A stretch of 64,000 nt of DNA from Prevotella melaninogenica (lineage in GTDB: Bacteria > Bacteroidota > Bacteroidia > Bacteroidales > Bacteroidaceae), in assembly GCF_013267595.1 (NCBI RefSeq), contig NZ_CP054011.1, forward strand, positions 1,812,147 to 1,876,146. The letters run 5' to 3'. A program made the translations under genes and the position numbers. The notes beneath the pieces were generated by a model. That model had not been told where the DNA came from. It worked only from the letters and a program-made list of their open reading frames with translations, and ran no database searches. The number at the start of each line of letters is the position of its first letter. Position 1 is the stretch's first letter. Below, piece after piece: positions 51,923 through 60,729 of this stretch.

Positions 51923-52948
51923 TTACCTCGTAGTCCCTCTAATAATCAGTTTTGTTCTCACGACACGTTTCTCTACTCGATTTTTAGGAAGTTTTCCTTC
52001 TACCTGATCGATGAGGATACTTGCAGCCTCTTCACCTACGCGTACTCCCCGTTGTTCTACAGTTGTCAGCATTGGGTCGCAGGCTATAGCTCGTTGTCCG
52101 TTAGTGAAACCGCAGATAGAGACATCTTCTGGCACACGGAACCCTAATCGTTTGCAGGAATAAAGAATACCGATAGCCGTGTCATCATTGACGGCAAAGA
52201 AGGCATCTGGTGGTTCGGGAAGTCGCATTACACTTGGCGTGATAAGCTCGGCATCTGATCTGTTGTCGCAGTTCTTTATCAGTTGCTCGTTAGGGTGCAT
52301 ACCATTCTTCAGTAAGGCATCAAGATATCCATTATAACGATTCTTTGCGATTTGCATTGTTAACGAAGTGCCGTAATATGCAATACGCTTGCAACCAGTA
52401 TTAATAAGGTGTGTGACGGCAGAGAAAGCACCCATATAGTCATCAACAACTACTCGACTTGCATTTACACCCGTACTGATACGATCGTAGAAAACCAAAG
52501 GCATACTCTTATCTATGAGTGTTTGGAAATGGTCGTATTTGGTAGTATTCTTCGCTTGAGAAACGATGATGCCACAAACTTTACTCTCCGAAAATGCTCG
52601 ACAGATTTTCACTTCGTCCTCATAGTTCTCTCGGCTCTGTGCAATCATAATTCGATAGCCACGTGAAGAAGCCTCTTCTTCGATACCAGAAAGAATAGAT
52701 GAGAAGTAGAAATGATCAAGCTGTGGAATGATAACACCGATAACCTTAATCGGTTGTACCTTACTTTTGCGCAGGCTCTCTGCAAGGATGTTTGGGTAGA
52801 AGTTATGTTCTTGTGCATACTTCTTTATTGCCTCACGTTTTTCTGCAGAGATGCGAGGGCTGTCTTTGAGCGCACGAGAGACCGTAGCGACCGAAACACC
52901 AAGGTCTCGGGCTATATCCTTCATTGTTATGTTGGTTGAGTCACTCAT
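51923..52948 (-). CDS. LacI-family transcriptional regulator of the starch locus
   Basis: 341 residues. The start at 52948 (MSDSTNITMKDIARDLGVSV) puts the helix-turn-helix at residues 9-28. An upstream in-frame ATG at 52993 would add 15 residues and sit on the -7 box. The hinge-helix PNILAESLRKSK follows at 52-63. The C-terminal ligand domain is a type-I periplasmic-binding fold (KVIGVIIPQLDHFYFSSIL; PDAFFAVNDDTAIG). Its expected palindrome occurs three times near starch genes. Operator geometry argues for activation. Confidence 0.93.
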   Translation of the reverse strand: MSDSTNITMKDIARDLGVSVATVSRALKDSPRISAEKREAIKKYAQEHNFYPNILAESLRKSKVQPIKVIGVIIPQLDHFYFSSILSGIEEEASSRGYRIMIAQSRENYEDEVKICRAFSESKVCGIIVSQAKNTTKYDHFQTLIDKSMPLVFYDRISTGVNASRVVVDDYMGAFSAVTHLINTGCKRIAYYGTSLTMQIAKNRYNGYLDALLKNGMHPNEQLIKNCDNRSDAELITPSVMRLPEPPDAFFAVNDDTAIGILYSCKRLGFRVPEDVSICGFTNGQRAIACDPMLTTVEQRGVRVGEEAASILIDQVEGKLPKNRVEKRVVRTKLIIRGTTR

Positions 52949-52990
52949 GCGATTTAGCTTTGTCTTTAGTCTGCTAATGGTTTTATAACG

Positions 52991-52998
52991 CAAATATA
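52991..52998 (-). promoter_or_regulatory. -7 element for the LacI gene
   Basis: TATATTTG on the minus strand; the centre of operator O2 lies 63.5 bp upstream of its first base. No -33 TTTG was seen. Confidence 0.45.
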
Positions 52999-53053
52999 CA
53001 TATTTTCTATAACTTCTTTGACCTATATCAATTTATTTATCTCTTATTTATCT

Positions 53054-53069
53054 GTGCAATCGTTTGCAC
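53054..53069. promoter_or_regulatory. LacI-type operator O2 between lacI and susC
   Basis: GTGCAATCGTTTGCAC: GTGCAA and TTGCAC arms are exact complements around TCGT. The centre (53061.5) is 61.5 bp before the susC -7 box and also near that of the divergent regulator gene, so it may serve both. Confidence 0.82.
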
Positions 53070-53122
53070 TATTTAAAATACAAATTCAAAGCAAAAATAG
53101 TATAAAGTAGCTTAAACTCAAC

Positions 53123-53130
53123 TATCTTTG
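53123..53130 (+). promoter_or_regulatory. -7 element TATCTTTG for the susC operon
   Basis: Good -7 match, but no TTTG or TTG at the expected -33 position (53099-53102), as expected for a promoter needing an activator. Leader about 95 nt. Confidence 0.65.
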
Positions 53131-53229
53131 CAGCAGAAAAAGCCTACAAAAAGGTATTAATCTATCTTTTGATCGAACTAAACGAATATTACTTTAATCA
53201 ATTTATAAATTACTTTAACAATAACAAAG

Positions 53230-56200
53230 ATGAAGCAGGTAAAATGCAAATTTCCTGTTAGGATATTGACTCTATTGTTGGGTCTATTCCTTTCAGTCAG
53301 TGCCTTTGCGCAGTCTACGATTACTGGACAGGTGAAGGATGCTACTGGTGAGCCAGTCATTGGTGCTTCTGTCCTTATCAATGGGACAAGTAATGGTACA
53401 GTGACCGACCTTGATGGTAACTTCTCTATCAGCGTACAGCCGGGTGCTACTTTGACAATCTCTTACATTGGTTTCCAGAAACAACAGGTAGCTGCAGCCA
53501 ATGGTATGGTAATTACACTTCAGGAAGACCAAGCACAGCAGATGAATGAGGTTGTTGTTATTGGTTACGGTGCTGTTAAGAAGAGTGACCTTACGGGTTC
53601 TGTGACAGCCTTGAAACCTGATAGCAAGAATAAGGGTCTTGTTGTTAATGCACAGGACATGCTTGCTGGTAAGGTTGCCGGTGTGAGTGTAACGAGCGAT
53701 GGTGGTACTCCTGGTGGCGGTGCTAACATTCGTATTCGTGGTGGTTCTTCTTTGAACGCATCTAACAATCCATTGATTGTGATTGATGGTGTGGCTATGG
53801 ACCAGACAGGTATTAAGGGTGTAAGCAATCCTTTGTCACTTGTAAACCCACAGGATATTGAGTCTTTCAACGTTTTGAAGGATGCTTCCGCTACTGCAAT
53901 CTATGGTTCTCGTGGTTCAAATGGTGTTATCATCATTACAACAAAGAAAGGACGTCGTGGTTTACAGGTTTCTTATAATGGTAGCTTTACTGTTAGTAGA
54001 AATTCAAAGAATCTTGATGTGTTGTCTGCTGATGAGTATCGTAGCCTTATTGCAAAGAAGTTTGGAACAGATCTTTATACACTCGACTCAAATGGTAATA
54101 AGGTTCCAACAGCTTATTCACGTCTTGGTAGTGCTAATACTAACTGGCAGAACGAAATCTTCCGTACAGCGCTTAGCCATGACCACAACGTAGCTGTTTC
54201 TGGTCAGGTTGGTGACTGGTTGCCTTATCGTGTTAGTGCAGGCTACACAAATCAGCAGGGTATCATCAAGACTTCTAACTTTGAGCGTTTCACTGGAGCG
54301 TTAACATTGAGCCCTTCTTTCTTGAATGACCACTTGAAGGTTACGTTGAATGCTAAGGGAATGTGGACAAAGAATCGCTACGCTGATGGTGAGGCTATCA
54401 AGGCAGCACGTCAGTTTGACCCAACACAGCCAGTCTATGCGTCTGGTTATGATAACTTCGGTGGCTACTATCAGTGGCTTGATGATGGTACAGCGCTCAA
54501 TGATAGCAGTTGGCCAAAGACCTATTATTTATTGGCAACAAAGAACCCTGTGTCTATTCTTAACCTAAAGAACGACCGTGCTATCAGCCGCGACTTCCTT
54601 GGTAGTGCCGATGTTGATTATAAAGTTCATGGCTTTGAAGACCTCCGTTTCCACGTTACTGCAGGTGTTGATGTTGCTAAGGGACGTCAGGTAACAGATG
54701 TTGATCCAGCCTCTCCACAGGCTATCTATTATGGTTCTTATGGATGGGAATCACAGTTGAAACGTAACATGCAGCTCTCTGCTTATGCTCAGTACTACCA
54801 CGATTTCAATGATAAAGCAAAGAATCACTTCGATATCATGGCTGGTTATGAGTGGGCACACTTCTGGCACAACACGAATAATGCTTATTGGAGTTACTAT
54901 CCAACTACAAACGGTGATGCAACTCTTGCTGGCAAACAACGCAATTATGCACCTTATTACTATGCAACAGAGAACTATCTTGTATCCTTCTTCGGCCGTG
55001 CAAACTGGTCTTTGATGGACGGTCGTTATATGGTAACAGCAACCGTACGTAATGATGGTTCTTCACGTTTCAAGGAGCATTGGGCAACGTTCCCATCATT
55101 CGCTTTTGCATGGCGTATCAATGAAGAGAATCTTTTCAAGCAGATTGACTGGTTGTCAGACTTGAAACTTCGTCTTAGCTGGGGTATGACTGGTCAGCAG
55201 GAAGGTATCGGCGACTATAATTACTTCGCTATATACGAAATGAATACAGGTAATGAATCTACCTATCCAATTGCTGGTAATGGTTCTTTGGCTCGTCCAA
55301 AGGCATACGATCCAAACTTGAAGTGGGAGACAACTACCTCTTATAATGTAGGACTTGATTGGGGTATTCTCAAGCAGCGCCTCACAGGTAGCGTTGATTG
55401 GTACTACCGTAAGACCACCGACTTGCTCAATAGTGCAACCGTACCAGCAGGTGCTAACTTCCGTAATCAAGTAATGAGCAACATTGGTTCTATGTATAAT
55501 ATGGGTGTTGAAACAAGTCTCCACTGGTTGGCAGTGAACGCTAAGGACTTCAACTGGACAATGGATTACAACTTCACCTATAACTATAATAAGATTACGA
55601 ACCTCAATGGTGGTAGCGATCCAAACTATTTCGTACCAACAGGAGGTATCTCTGCTGGTACTGGTGGTAACATCCAGGCACAGCATGTAGGTAATGCTGT
55701 TAACTCTTTCCACGTATTCCAGCAGGCATATGATAAGAATGGCAAGCCGTTGGAGGGTGTAGTTGTCGACCGCAACAGCGATGGTAAGATTACCGATGCA
55801 GATAAGTACTACTACAAGGCACCTGCAGCACCAGTAACGATGGGCTTTGCTTCTCGTTTCGAGTATCGTAATTGGGACCTCGGTTTCGCACTCCGTGCAA
55901 GTCTTGGCAACTATGTTTACAATGATGCTTTTGCAAGTACTTCTAATATGTCTAACTCAGAAATATTTGTAAAGAGCAAGTTCCTTGTGAACCGTCCTAC
56001 GGATGTAGTAGCAGACAACTGGTTGTCAACCGAGACTACATCTACTCAGACAGACTACTGGGTACAGAATGCTTCTTTCTTGAAGATGGATAACATAACT
56101 TTGGGTTATAGCTTCGCTAATCTTCTCAAGCAGGGTTCATGGAATGGAATCACTGGTCGTATTTATGGAACTGTGAATAACGTGTTCTGCCTTACTAAGT

Positions 56201-56295
56201 ATAAAGGTCTCGACCCAGAGGTGTTCAATGGTATTGACAACAACCTCTATCCACGTCCAATCTCATTCATCTTGGGTTTGAACCTGAATTTCTAA
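53230..56295 (+). CDS. SusC-family TonB-dependent receptor (starch locus)
   Basis: Full-length 1021-residue outer-membrane importer. Signal peptide 1-28 (AFAQ). A carboxypeptidase-regulatory-like domain (about 30-98; STITGQVKDATGEPVIGAS) is followed by the TonB-box-like EVVVIGYG at 107-114, a plug (about 115-230; IRIRGGSSLNASNNPLIVID) and the 22-strand barrel. NPNLKWETTTSYNVGLD shows the SusC barrel motif. Ends in GLNLNF. Followed by SusD after 21 bp. Confidence 0.96.
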   Translation: MKQVKCKFPVRILTLLLGLFLSVSAFAQSTITGQVKDATGEPVIGASVLINGTSNGTVTDLDGNFSISVQPGATLTISYIGFQKQQVAAANGMVITLQEDQAQQMNEVVVIGYGAVKKSDLTGSVTALKPDSKNKGLVVNAQDMLAGKVAGVSVTSDGGTPGGGANIRIRGGSSLNASNNPLIVIDGVAMDQTGIKGVSNPLSLVNPQDIESFNVLKDASATAIYGSRGSNGVIIITTKKGRRGLQVSYNGSFTVSRNSKNLDVLSADEYRSLIAKKFGTDLYTLDSNGNKVPTAYSRLGSANTNWQNEIFRTALSHDHNVAVSGQVGDWLPYRVSAGYTNQQGIIKTSNFERFTGALTLSPSFLNDHLKVTLNAKGMWTKNRYADGEAIKAARQFDPTQPVYASGYDNFGGYYQWLDDGTALNDSSWPKTYYLLATKNPVSILNLKNDRAISRDFLGSADVDYKVHGFEDLRFHVTAGVDVAKGRQVTDVDPASPQAIYYGSYGWESQLKRNMQLSAYAQYYHDFNDKAKNHFDIMAGYEWAHFWHNTNNAYWSYYPTTNGDATLAGKQRNYAPYYYATENYLVSFFGRANWSLMDGRYMVTATVRNDGSSRFKEHWATFPSFAFAWRINEENLFKQIDWLSDLKLRLSWGMTGQQEGIGDYNYFAIYEMNTGNESTYPIAGNGSLARPKAYDPNLKWETTTSYNVGLDWGILKQRLTGSVDWYYRKTTDLLNSATVPAGANFRNQVMSNIGSMYNMGVETSLHWLAVNAKDFNWTMDYNFTYNYNKITNLNGGSDPNYFVPTGGISAGTGGNIQAQHVGNAVNSFHVFQQAYDKNGKPLEGVVVDRNSDGKITDADKYYYKAPAAPVTMGFASRFEYRNWDLGFALRASLGNYVYNDAFASTSNMSNSEIFVKSKFLVNRPTDVVADNWLSTETTSTQTDYWVQNASFLKMDNITLGYSFANLLKQGSWNGITGRIYGTVNNVFCLTKYKGLDPEVFNGIDNNLYPRPISFILGLNLNF

Positions 56296-56316
56296 ATCTA
56301 TAAAAGAGTAAAGACA

Positions 56317-57945
56317 ATGAATACTAAATTCAAATATATATTCTCTACAGCAGCACTTTTGCTGTCAGTAGGGTTCACCTCTTGTACAGGCGATTTGGAT
56401 GTAAAACCAATTGATCCAAACCTTAATACAAAGGAAAATACGTCGCCAGAAAGCGCATTCAATAAGTGCTATGCTCATATTGCTATGGCTGGTAACGGTG
56501 GAGCTAATGGTGATAGCGATGTTGATGGTATCGATGGTGGAACCAGTGGTTACGTACGTCAGCTGTTCAACTCACAGGAGTTAACCACCGATGAGGCTAT
56601 CTGCGCATGGGGTGATGAGGGTATTGCTAACATGAACTTCGATAGTTATGACGCTTCACATCCAATGTTGAAGGGTTTTTACTATCGTCTTTATGCGGGT
56701 ATCACCTATTGCAATCAGTATCTTGCAGACTTCGGTGACTACAACGCAACGATGTCAGCAGAGGTTCGTTTCATCCGTGCTTTGAATTATTACTATCTCT
56801 TGGACGGATGGGGTAATGTTCCTTTCACAACAGCAATATCTTCTGCTAAGCCAGCTCGCATCCAGCGTGCAGACCTTTATAAGTGGCTTATTGACGAATT
56901 GAAGAACGAGGTTGAGCCTAAACTGAACGATGCAAGTCCAAAGACTTCAGCCACTACTGGTTATGGTCGTGTCGACAAAGCTGCTGCTTGGATGCTCTTG
57001 GCTCGTCTTTATATGAATGCTGAGGTTTATACAGGTACTGCTGATTGGGCTAATGCTAAGTTATATGCAAAGAAGGTTATCGACTCTCCTTATAAGCTCT
57101 ACACAACCAAGAAGGGTCAGTGGAGTGCTTATCAGCAACTCTTTATGGGCGATAATGGTGAGAATGGTGCTTCTGTTGAGGCTATCTTCCCTATCCTTCA
57201 GGATGGTTTGAAGACAACTTCATATGGTACAACCCTCTACCTTATGGCTGGTTCTAACGATAACAGCGAGCATATCAAGAGTGCTGCTATTGCTGGTAAC
57301 AGCACAACTGGCGGTTGGGCTGGTAACCGTATGCGTCCAGACCTCGTATTGAAGTTCTTCCCAAATAACGATGCTCCTAATGTTGCTGCATACGCTATGC
57401 CAGCAGCAGCTGATGACGATCGTGCCCTCTTCGATGGTGAAGGTCGTAATGTAAGCAATGGTGACGATGAGAAGGGTGTAAAGGTATTTACCAACGGATT
57501 CTCTGTTTGTAAGTTTAATAACTTCAAGACGGACGGCAGTGCAGGTCATAACTCGCTCTTCCCAGATGCCGACTTCTTCCTTATGCGTGCTGCTGAGGCT
57601 TACTTAATGTATGCAGAGGCTGATGCACGTCAGAACAATGGAACGACAACTGCACAGGGAACTGCTTATATCAATGCGCTCCGTACGCGTGCTAATGCTA
57701 CTACTCAGACCGCTTATTCACTCCGTCAGATCTGTGACGAGTGGAGCCGTGAGTTCTACTTCGAAGGCTTGCGTCGTACAACACTTATCCGTTTCGGTTA
57801 CTTCGGTGGTAATGTTAATTACAACTGGAGTTGGAAGGGTGGTGTGAAGAGTGGTCGTAACTTCGACTCTCACCTCAATCTCTTCCCAATTCCGACAAGT
57901 GATATGGTTGCTAATAGCAACTTGATTCAGAATACTGGGTATTAA
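56317..57945 (+). CDS. SusD-family starch-binding lipoprotein
   Basis: 542-residue surface lipoprotein; lipobox TSC near residue 23 (MNTKFKYIFSTAALLLSVGF). SusD-like N-terminus DLDVKPIDPN. The TPR region carries EVRFIRALNYYYLLDGWGN, and the C-terminus has EWSREFYFEGLRRTTLIRFG and closes with FPIPTSDMVANSNLIQNTGY, all typical. Pairs with the SusC gene upstream. Starch specificity inferred from neighbours. Confidence 0.95.
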   Translation: MNTKFKYIFSTAALLLSVGFTSCTGDLDVKPIDPNLNTKENTSPESAFNKCYAHIAMAGNGGANGDSDVDGIDGGTSGYVRQLFNSQELTTDEAICAWGDEGIANMNFDSYDASHPMLKGFYYRLYAGITYCNQYLADFGDYNATMSAEVRFIRALNYYYLLDGWGNVPFTTAISSAKPARIQRADLYKWLIDELKNEVEPKLNDASPKTSATTGYGRVDKAAAWMLLARLYMNAEVYTGTADWANAKLYAKKVIDSPYKLYTTKKGQWSAYQQLFMGDNGENGASVEAIFPILQDGLKTTSYGTTLYLMAGSNDNSEHIKSAAIAGNSTTGGWAGNRMRPDLVLKFFPNNDAPNVAAYAMPAAADDDRALFDGEGRNVSNGDDEKGVKVFTNGFSVCKFNNFKTDGSAGHNSLFPDADFFLMRAAEAYLMYAEADARQNNGTTTAQGTAYINALRTRANATTQTAYSLRQICDEWSREFYFEGLRRTTLIRFGYFGGNVNYNWSWKGGVKSGRNFDSHLNLFPIPTSDMVANSNLIQNTGY

Positions 57946-58015
57946 TTAAGGTGTTGTCAATGGCTGAAAAGTCTGATGAAAACTGAGATTGAACCTCTCG
58001 GAAATCATCTACGGC

Positions 58016-58105
58016 AAATTCTTTTCATGAAAATAAATATTTTTCTTCATGAAAATAAATATTTCCACTCGTGAAAATAATTATTTCTTTTCATGGAAAG
58101 AATTC
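58016..58105. repeat. Palindromic 22-bp array element, copy A5 (inside the sus operon)
   Basis: 90 bp from AAATTCTTTTCATGAA to TTCATGGAAAGAATTC. Cores at 58026 (CATG), 58048 (CATG), 58070 (CGTG) and 58092 (CATG) are exactly 22 bp apart. It sits in the 278-bp gap between susD and the susE-like gene, so it should be transcribed as part of the operon. Confidence 0.88.
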
Positions 58106-58223
58106 GCCGACAAGACTCTATATAACCCACATCATGGTTAGAAAGTATGTTCTTGAGACCCATAAGACATTGAAAAGACGTACTATTGAATAATAGAAAG
58201 TAAACGATTAAAGAATAATCAAT

Positions 58224-59402
58224 ATGAAATCAATAATTAAGTCATCGTTGCTGTTGTGTGCAGGTGTGGCACTGTTCTCTGCCTGCGACAAGGACTTGGA
58301 CAACAATCCAGTTCTTCAGTCACCAAAGACATTCGTTCTGAACACACCAGCTTACGCTGCACAAACAATAGATTTAAAGGTTGCTGAGAGCCTGAAGTTC
58401 ACATGGTCGCAGCCTGAATATGGTTTCCCTGTAGCTGCTGAATATGGTATGCAGTTCTCAACTACCAACACTTGGACAAAGTCTGTGGACGCTGTTGTTG
58501 ATATGGATGCTGAACGTGGTAACTATGCTGCTGTTGGTTCGCCAACAGGTACAGCTTCTACCTCTGTTCCTGCAGCCGACCTTGCTACTGCCATTGAGAA
58601 GATGGAACGCTACGAGGAGAATGCTGTTCCTGCAACGCAGGAACTCTATGCACGTGTTTACTCATTAGTAAATGGTGATACAATCTACTCTAACCCTGTA
58701 AAGATGAGTGTTGCTCCTTATTATGTTGAACTCTCTGACGCCCCTGTTGAGACTTGGTATCTCGTCGGTGGTTCGTTCGGTGATGGCTCTTGGGGTAATA
58801 GTCAGGTGGTTCCATTGTTGCCAATGGAAGGTCAGGAGTATGATAAGAAGACAGGTAAGGGTGTTATTTCTTGGACTGGTTATCTGTCAACAGCAGGCTT
58901 CAAGCTGAAGAAAAACCCAGAGAATTGGGATGCTGGTCAGGTTGGACAGGGTTCAAGCTTTGGTGATTTTGTTTATAACGATGGTGGTTCTTCTGATATC
59001 AAAGTGCCAACAGCTGGTTATTATACCATTACTTTTGATACCAAGAATACGAAGCTGAAGATAGAGAAGTACACGGGTGCTGCACCAACTGTTTATAATT
59101 CTATGGCTCTTCCCGGTAAGCATGACAGCTGGAATGCTGCTGGAACAGCAATGACTGCACAGACAACTGTTGTAGAAAATCATGATTGGAAGACTACTGT
59201 AACCTTCGCTGAGAAGTCTACTGGTGCTGATGGTGAGGGCTGTAAGTTCGCTGCTAACGGTACTTGGGACGTAAACTGGGGTTCTGAAGCATTCCCATAC
59301 GGTGTTGCAACGAAGGGCGGTAAGAACGTTCGCAATGGTAAGGGTACTTACATTGTTTACTTCAATGACATCACTGGTCAGTACTCTTTCGTAAAGCAGT
59401 AA
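58224..59402 (+). CDS. SusE-like surface starch-binding lipoprotein
   Basis: 392 residues; lipobox FSAC near residue 20. An N-terminal Ig-like SusE domain (VLNTPAYAAQTIDLKVAESL) leads to two starch-binding-like modules (about 172-280 with ETWYLVGGSFGDGSWGNSQV; about 285-390 with SMALPGKHDSWNAAGT). SusE/F proteins help hold starch at the surface. Follows SusD across array copy A5. Confidence 0.85.
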   Translation: MKSIIKSSLLLCAGVALFSACDKDLDNNPVLQSPKTFVLNTPAYAAQTIDLKVAESLKFTWSQPEYGFPVAAEYGMQFSTTNTWTKSVDAVVDMDAERGNYAAVGSPTGTASTSVPAADLATAIEKMERYEENAVPATQELYARVYSLVNGDTIYSNPVKMSVAPYYVELSDAPVETWYLVGGSFGDGSWGNSQVVPLLPMEGQEYDKKTGKGVISWTGYLSTAGFKLKKNPENWDAGQVGQGSSFGDFVYNDGGSSDIKVPTAGYYTITFDTKNTKLKIEKYTGAAPTVYNSMALPGKHDSWNAAGTAMTAQTTVVENHDWKTTVTFAEKSTGADGEGCKFAANGTWDVNWGSEAFPYGVATKGGKNVRNGKGTYIVYFNDITGQYSFVKQ

Positions 59403-59422
59403 TTTATTAAAGATGATAATAG

Positions 59423-59460
59423 AGGGTGTGTCAGCAGGCACAATTAGTATGACACACCCT
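59423..59460 (+). terminator. Hairpin between susE-like and susF-like genes
   Basis: AGGGTGTGTCA and TGACACACCCT form a perfect 11-bp stem across a ~16-nt loop. It has no T tract after it, so it is better read as an attenuator or RNA-stability hairpin within the operon. Confidence 0.6.
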
Positions 59461-59484
59461 TATCACATAACAAGAAGAATCGAA

Positions 59485-60492
59485 ATGAAGAAATTATTAA
59501 TCATGGCAAGTGCCGCATTGCTCCTTGCTTCTTGCGGTAGCGATGAATATGAAGCATGGACTGCACCACAGAGTAACAGCGCAGAGACAGTTAGTACGGT
59601 TACGTTTAATGTAAGTCAAGCAGCTGCCATCGACTTCAATACTGCAACAGCAGACTCTGTTCAGCTATTTGTTCCAAAGGTGGTATCAAAAGATTCAGTT
59701 GTTTCTCAGACCCTGACAGCTGTACTTTCTTATAATAACAAGACAGCAACCCTTAACGCAAGTAAAGAGGGTAAGGTGAAGAGTTCAGAACTTGTTTCTG
59801 CCGTAGAGAACCTCTATGGTAAGAATGGCGACCTGCATCAGGTAGCTGTTACAGTGACAGATAAAGTAAAGTTGCTTCGTGGTGAGGGTTTCAGTCTTTC
59901 ACAGAGCGTAACTGCAAATGTGACTTGTGTTGCCCCAGCTTTCACTCAGTATCTTTATATGTCAGGTGATGCTAACGGCTGGTCATTCAGCAATCCGCTT
60001 TATAGCGCAGCTGCTGATGGTAAGTACACAGGCTTTATGTATCTCAACCAGAACGGCTTTAAGTTTGCAACTAAGCAGGATTGGAGCGGTACTGACTATG
60101 GTACTGGTCTCGTAGAGAAGGGTAGCAATATCGTGATGACTGAGCCAGCAGGATTCTATAAGGTTGATGTTGACCTCACGTCACAGGCACTTACCTACAC
60201 AGCTATTAGTCGTGTTGGTGTTATTGGTTCTGCAACAGCAGGTGGCTGGAGCAGCGATCAAGCAATGACCTACAATGCTACTGAGAAGTGTTGGGAGATA
60301 AAGGGCATCACATTGACCGCTGGTGAGATGAAGTTCCGCGCTAACAATGATTGGGTATTAGACTGGGGTGGCTCATTGACTGATATTACTTTCAAGGGTG
60401 GTAACATCAATGTTGCAGCTGGTAAGTATAATATTAAGCTCTATCTCTTGTGTGATACGAAGTCGCATTGTACAATGGAGACAGCTCCTTAA
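59485..60492 (+). CDS. SusF-like surface starch-binding lipoprotein
   Basis: 335 residues. The start at 59485 (MKKLLIMASAALLLASC) gives lipobox LASC; an upstream in-frame start at 59413 would run through the hairpin and spoil the signal. An N-terminal Ig-like domain is followed by two starch-binding-like modules: about 165-245 (YMSGDANGWSFSNPL) and 250-335 (VGVIGSATAGGWSSDQAMTY). Shorter than B. thetaiotaomicron SusF, which has three such modules. Ends the operon at a strong terminator. Confidence 0.82.
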   Translation: MKKLLIMASAALLLASCGSDEYEAWTAPQSNSAETVSTVTFNVSQAAAIDFNTATADSVQLFVPKVVSKDSVVSQTLTAVLSYNNKTATLNASKEGKVKSSELVSAVENLYGKNGDLHQVAVTVTDKVKLLRGEGFSLSQSVTANVTCVAPAFTQYLYMSGDANGWSFSNPLYSAAADGKYTGFMYLNQNGFKFATKQDWSGTDYGTGLVEKGSNIVMTEPAGFYKVDVDLTSQALTYTAISRVGVIGSATAGGWSSDQAMTYNATEKCWEIKGITLTAGEMKFRANNDWVLDWGGSLTDITFKGGNINVAAGKYNIKLYLLCDTKSHCTMETAP

Positions 60493-60516
60493 TTACTTGA
60501 ATTTAGATAAAATGAT

Positions 60517-60557
60517 AAGAGTGTGCCGATATGATGTCGACACACTCTTTCTTTTTT
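60517..60557 (+). terminator. Terminator of the sus operon
   Basis: AAGAGTGTGCCGA and TCGACACACTCTT with TTCTTTTTTT after. Confidence 0.88.
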
Positions 60558-60615
60558 TATAATATTTGAAAGGAAGGTATAGTTAGTAAGGGATTATCTT
60601 TTTTTATTGGCAAAC

Positions 60616-60631
60616 GTGCAAACGATTGCAT
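60616..60631 (+). promoter_or_regulatory. LacI-type operator O3 before the alpha-amylase
   Basis: GTGCAAACGATTGCAT, core GCAA-ACGA-TTGC. The centre (60623.5) is 61.5 bp before the first base of the -7 box at 60685. Confidence 0.78.
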
Positions 60632-60684
60632 TCTAAAATACTTAGATACACAGTTGTTTGCGAATATTGTGTTTGGTAAATCAT

Positions 60685-60692
60685 TATCTTTG
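60685..60692 (+). promoter_or_regulatory. -7 element TATCTTTG for the alpha-amylase
   Basis: Same -7 sequence as at malQ and susC. No TTTG at the expected -33 position; the nearest (60657-60660) leaves a 24-bp spacer. Confidence 0.65.
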
Positions 60693-60729
60693 TACACATA
60701 GACTGTAAACAACTAAAAACGAAATCTAT

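Noticed and set aside
55156-55713. 185-codon minus-strand frame opposite susC
   Set aside because: Antisense shadow of a strongly supported coding region.
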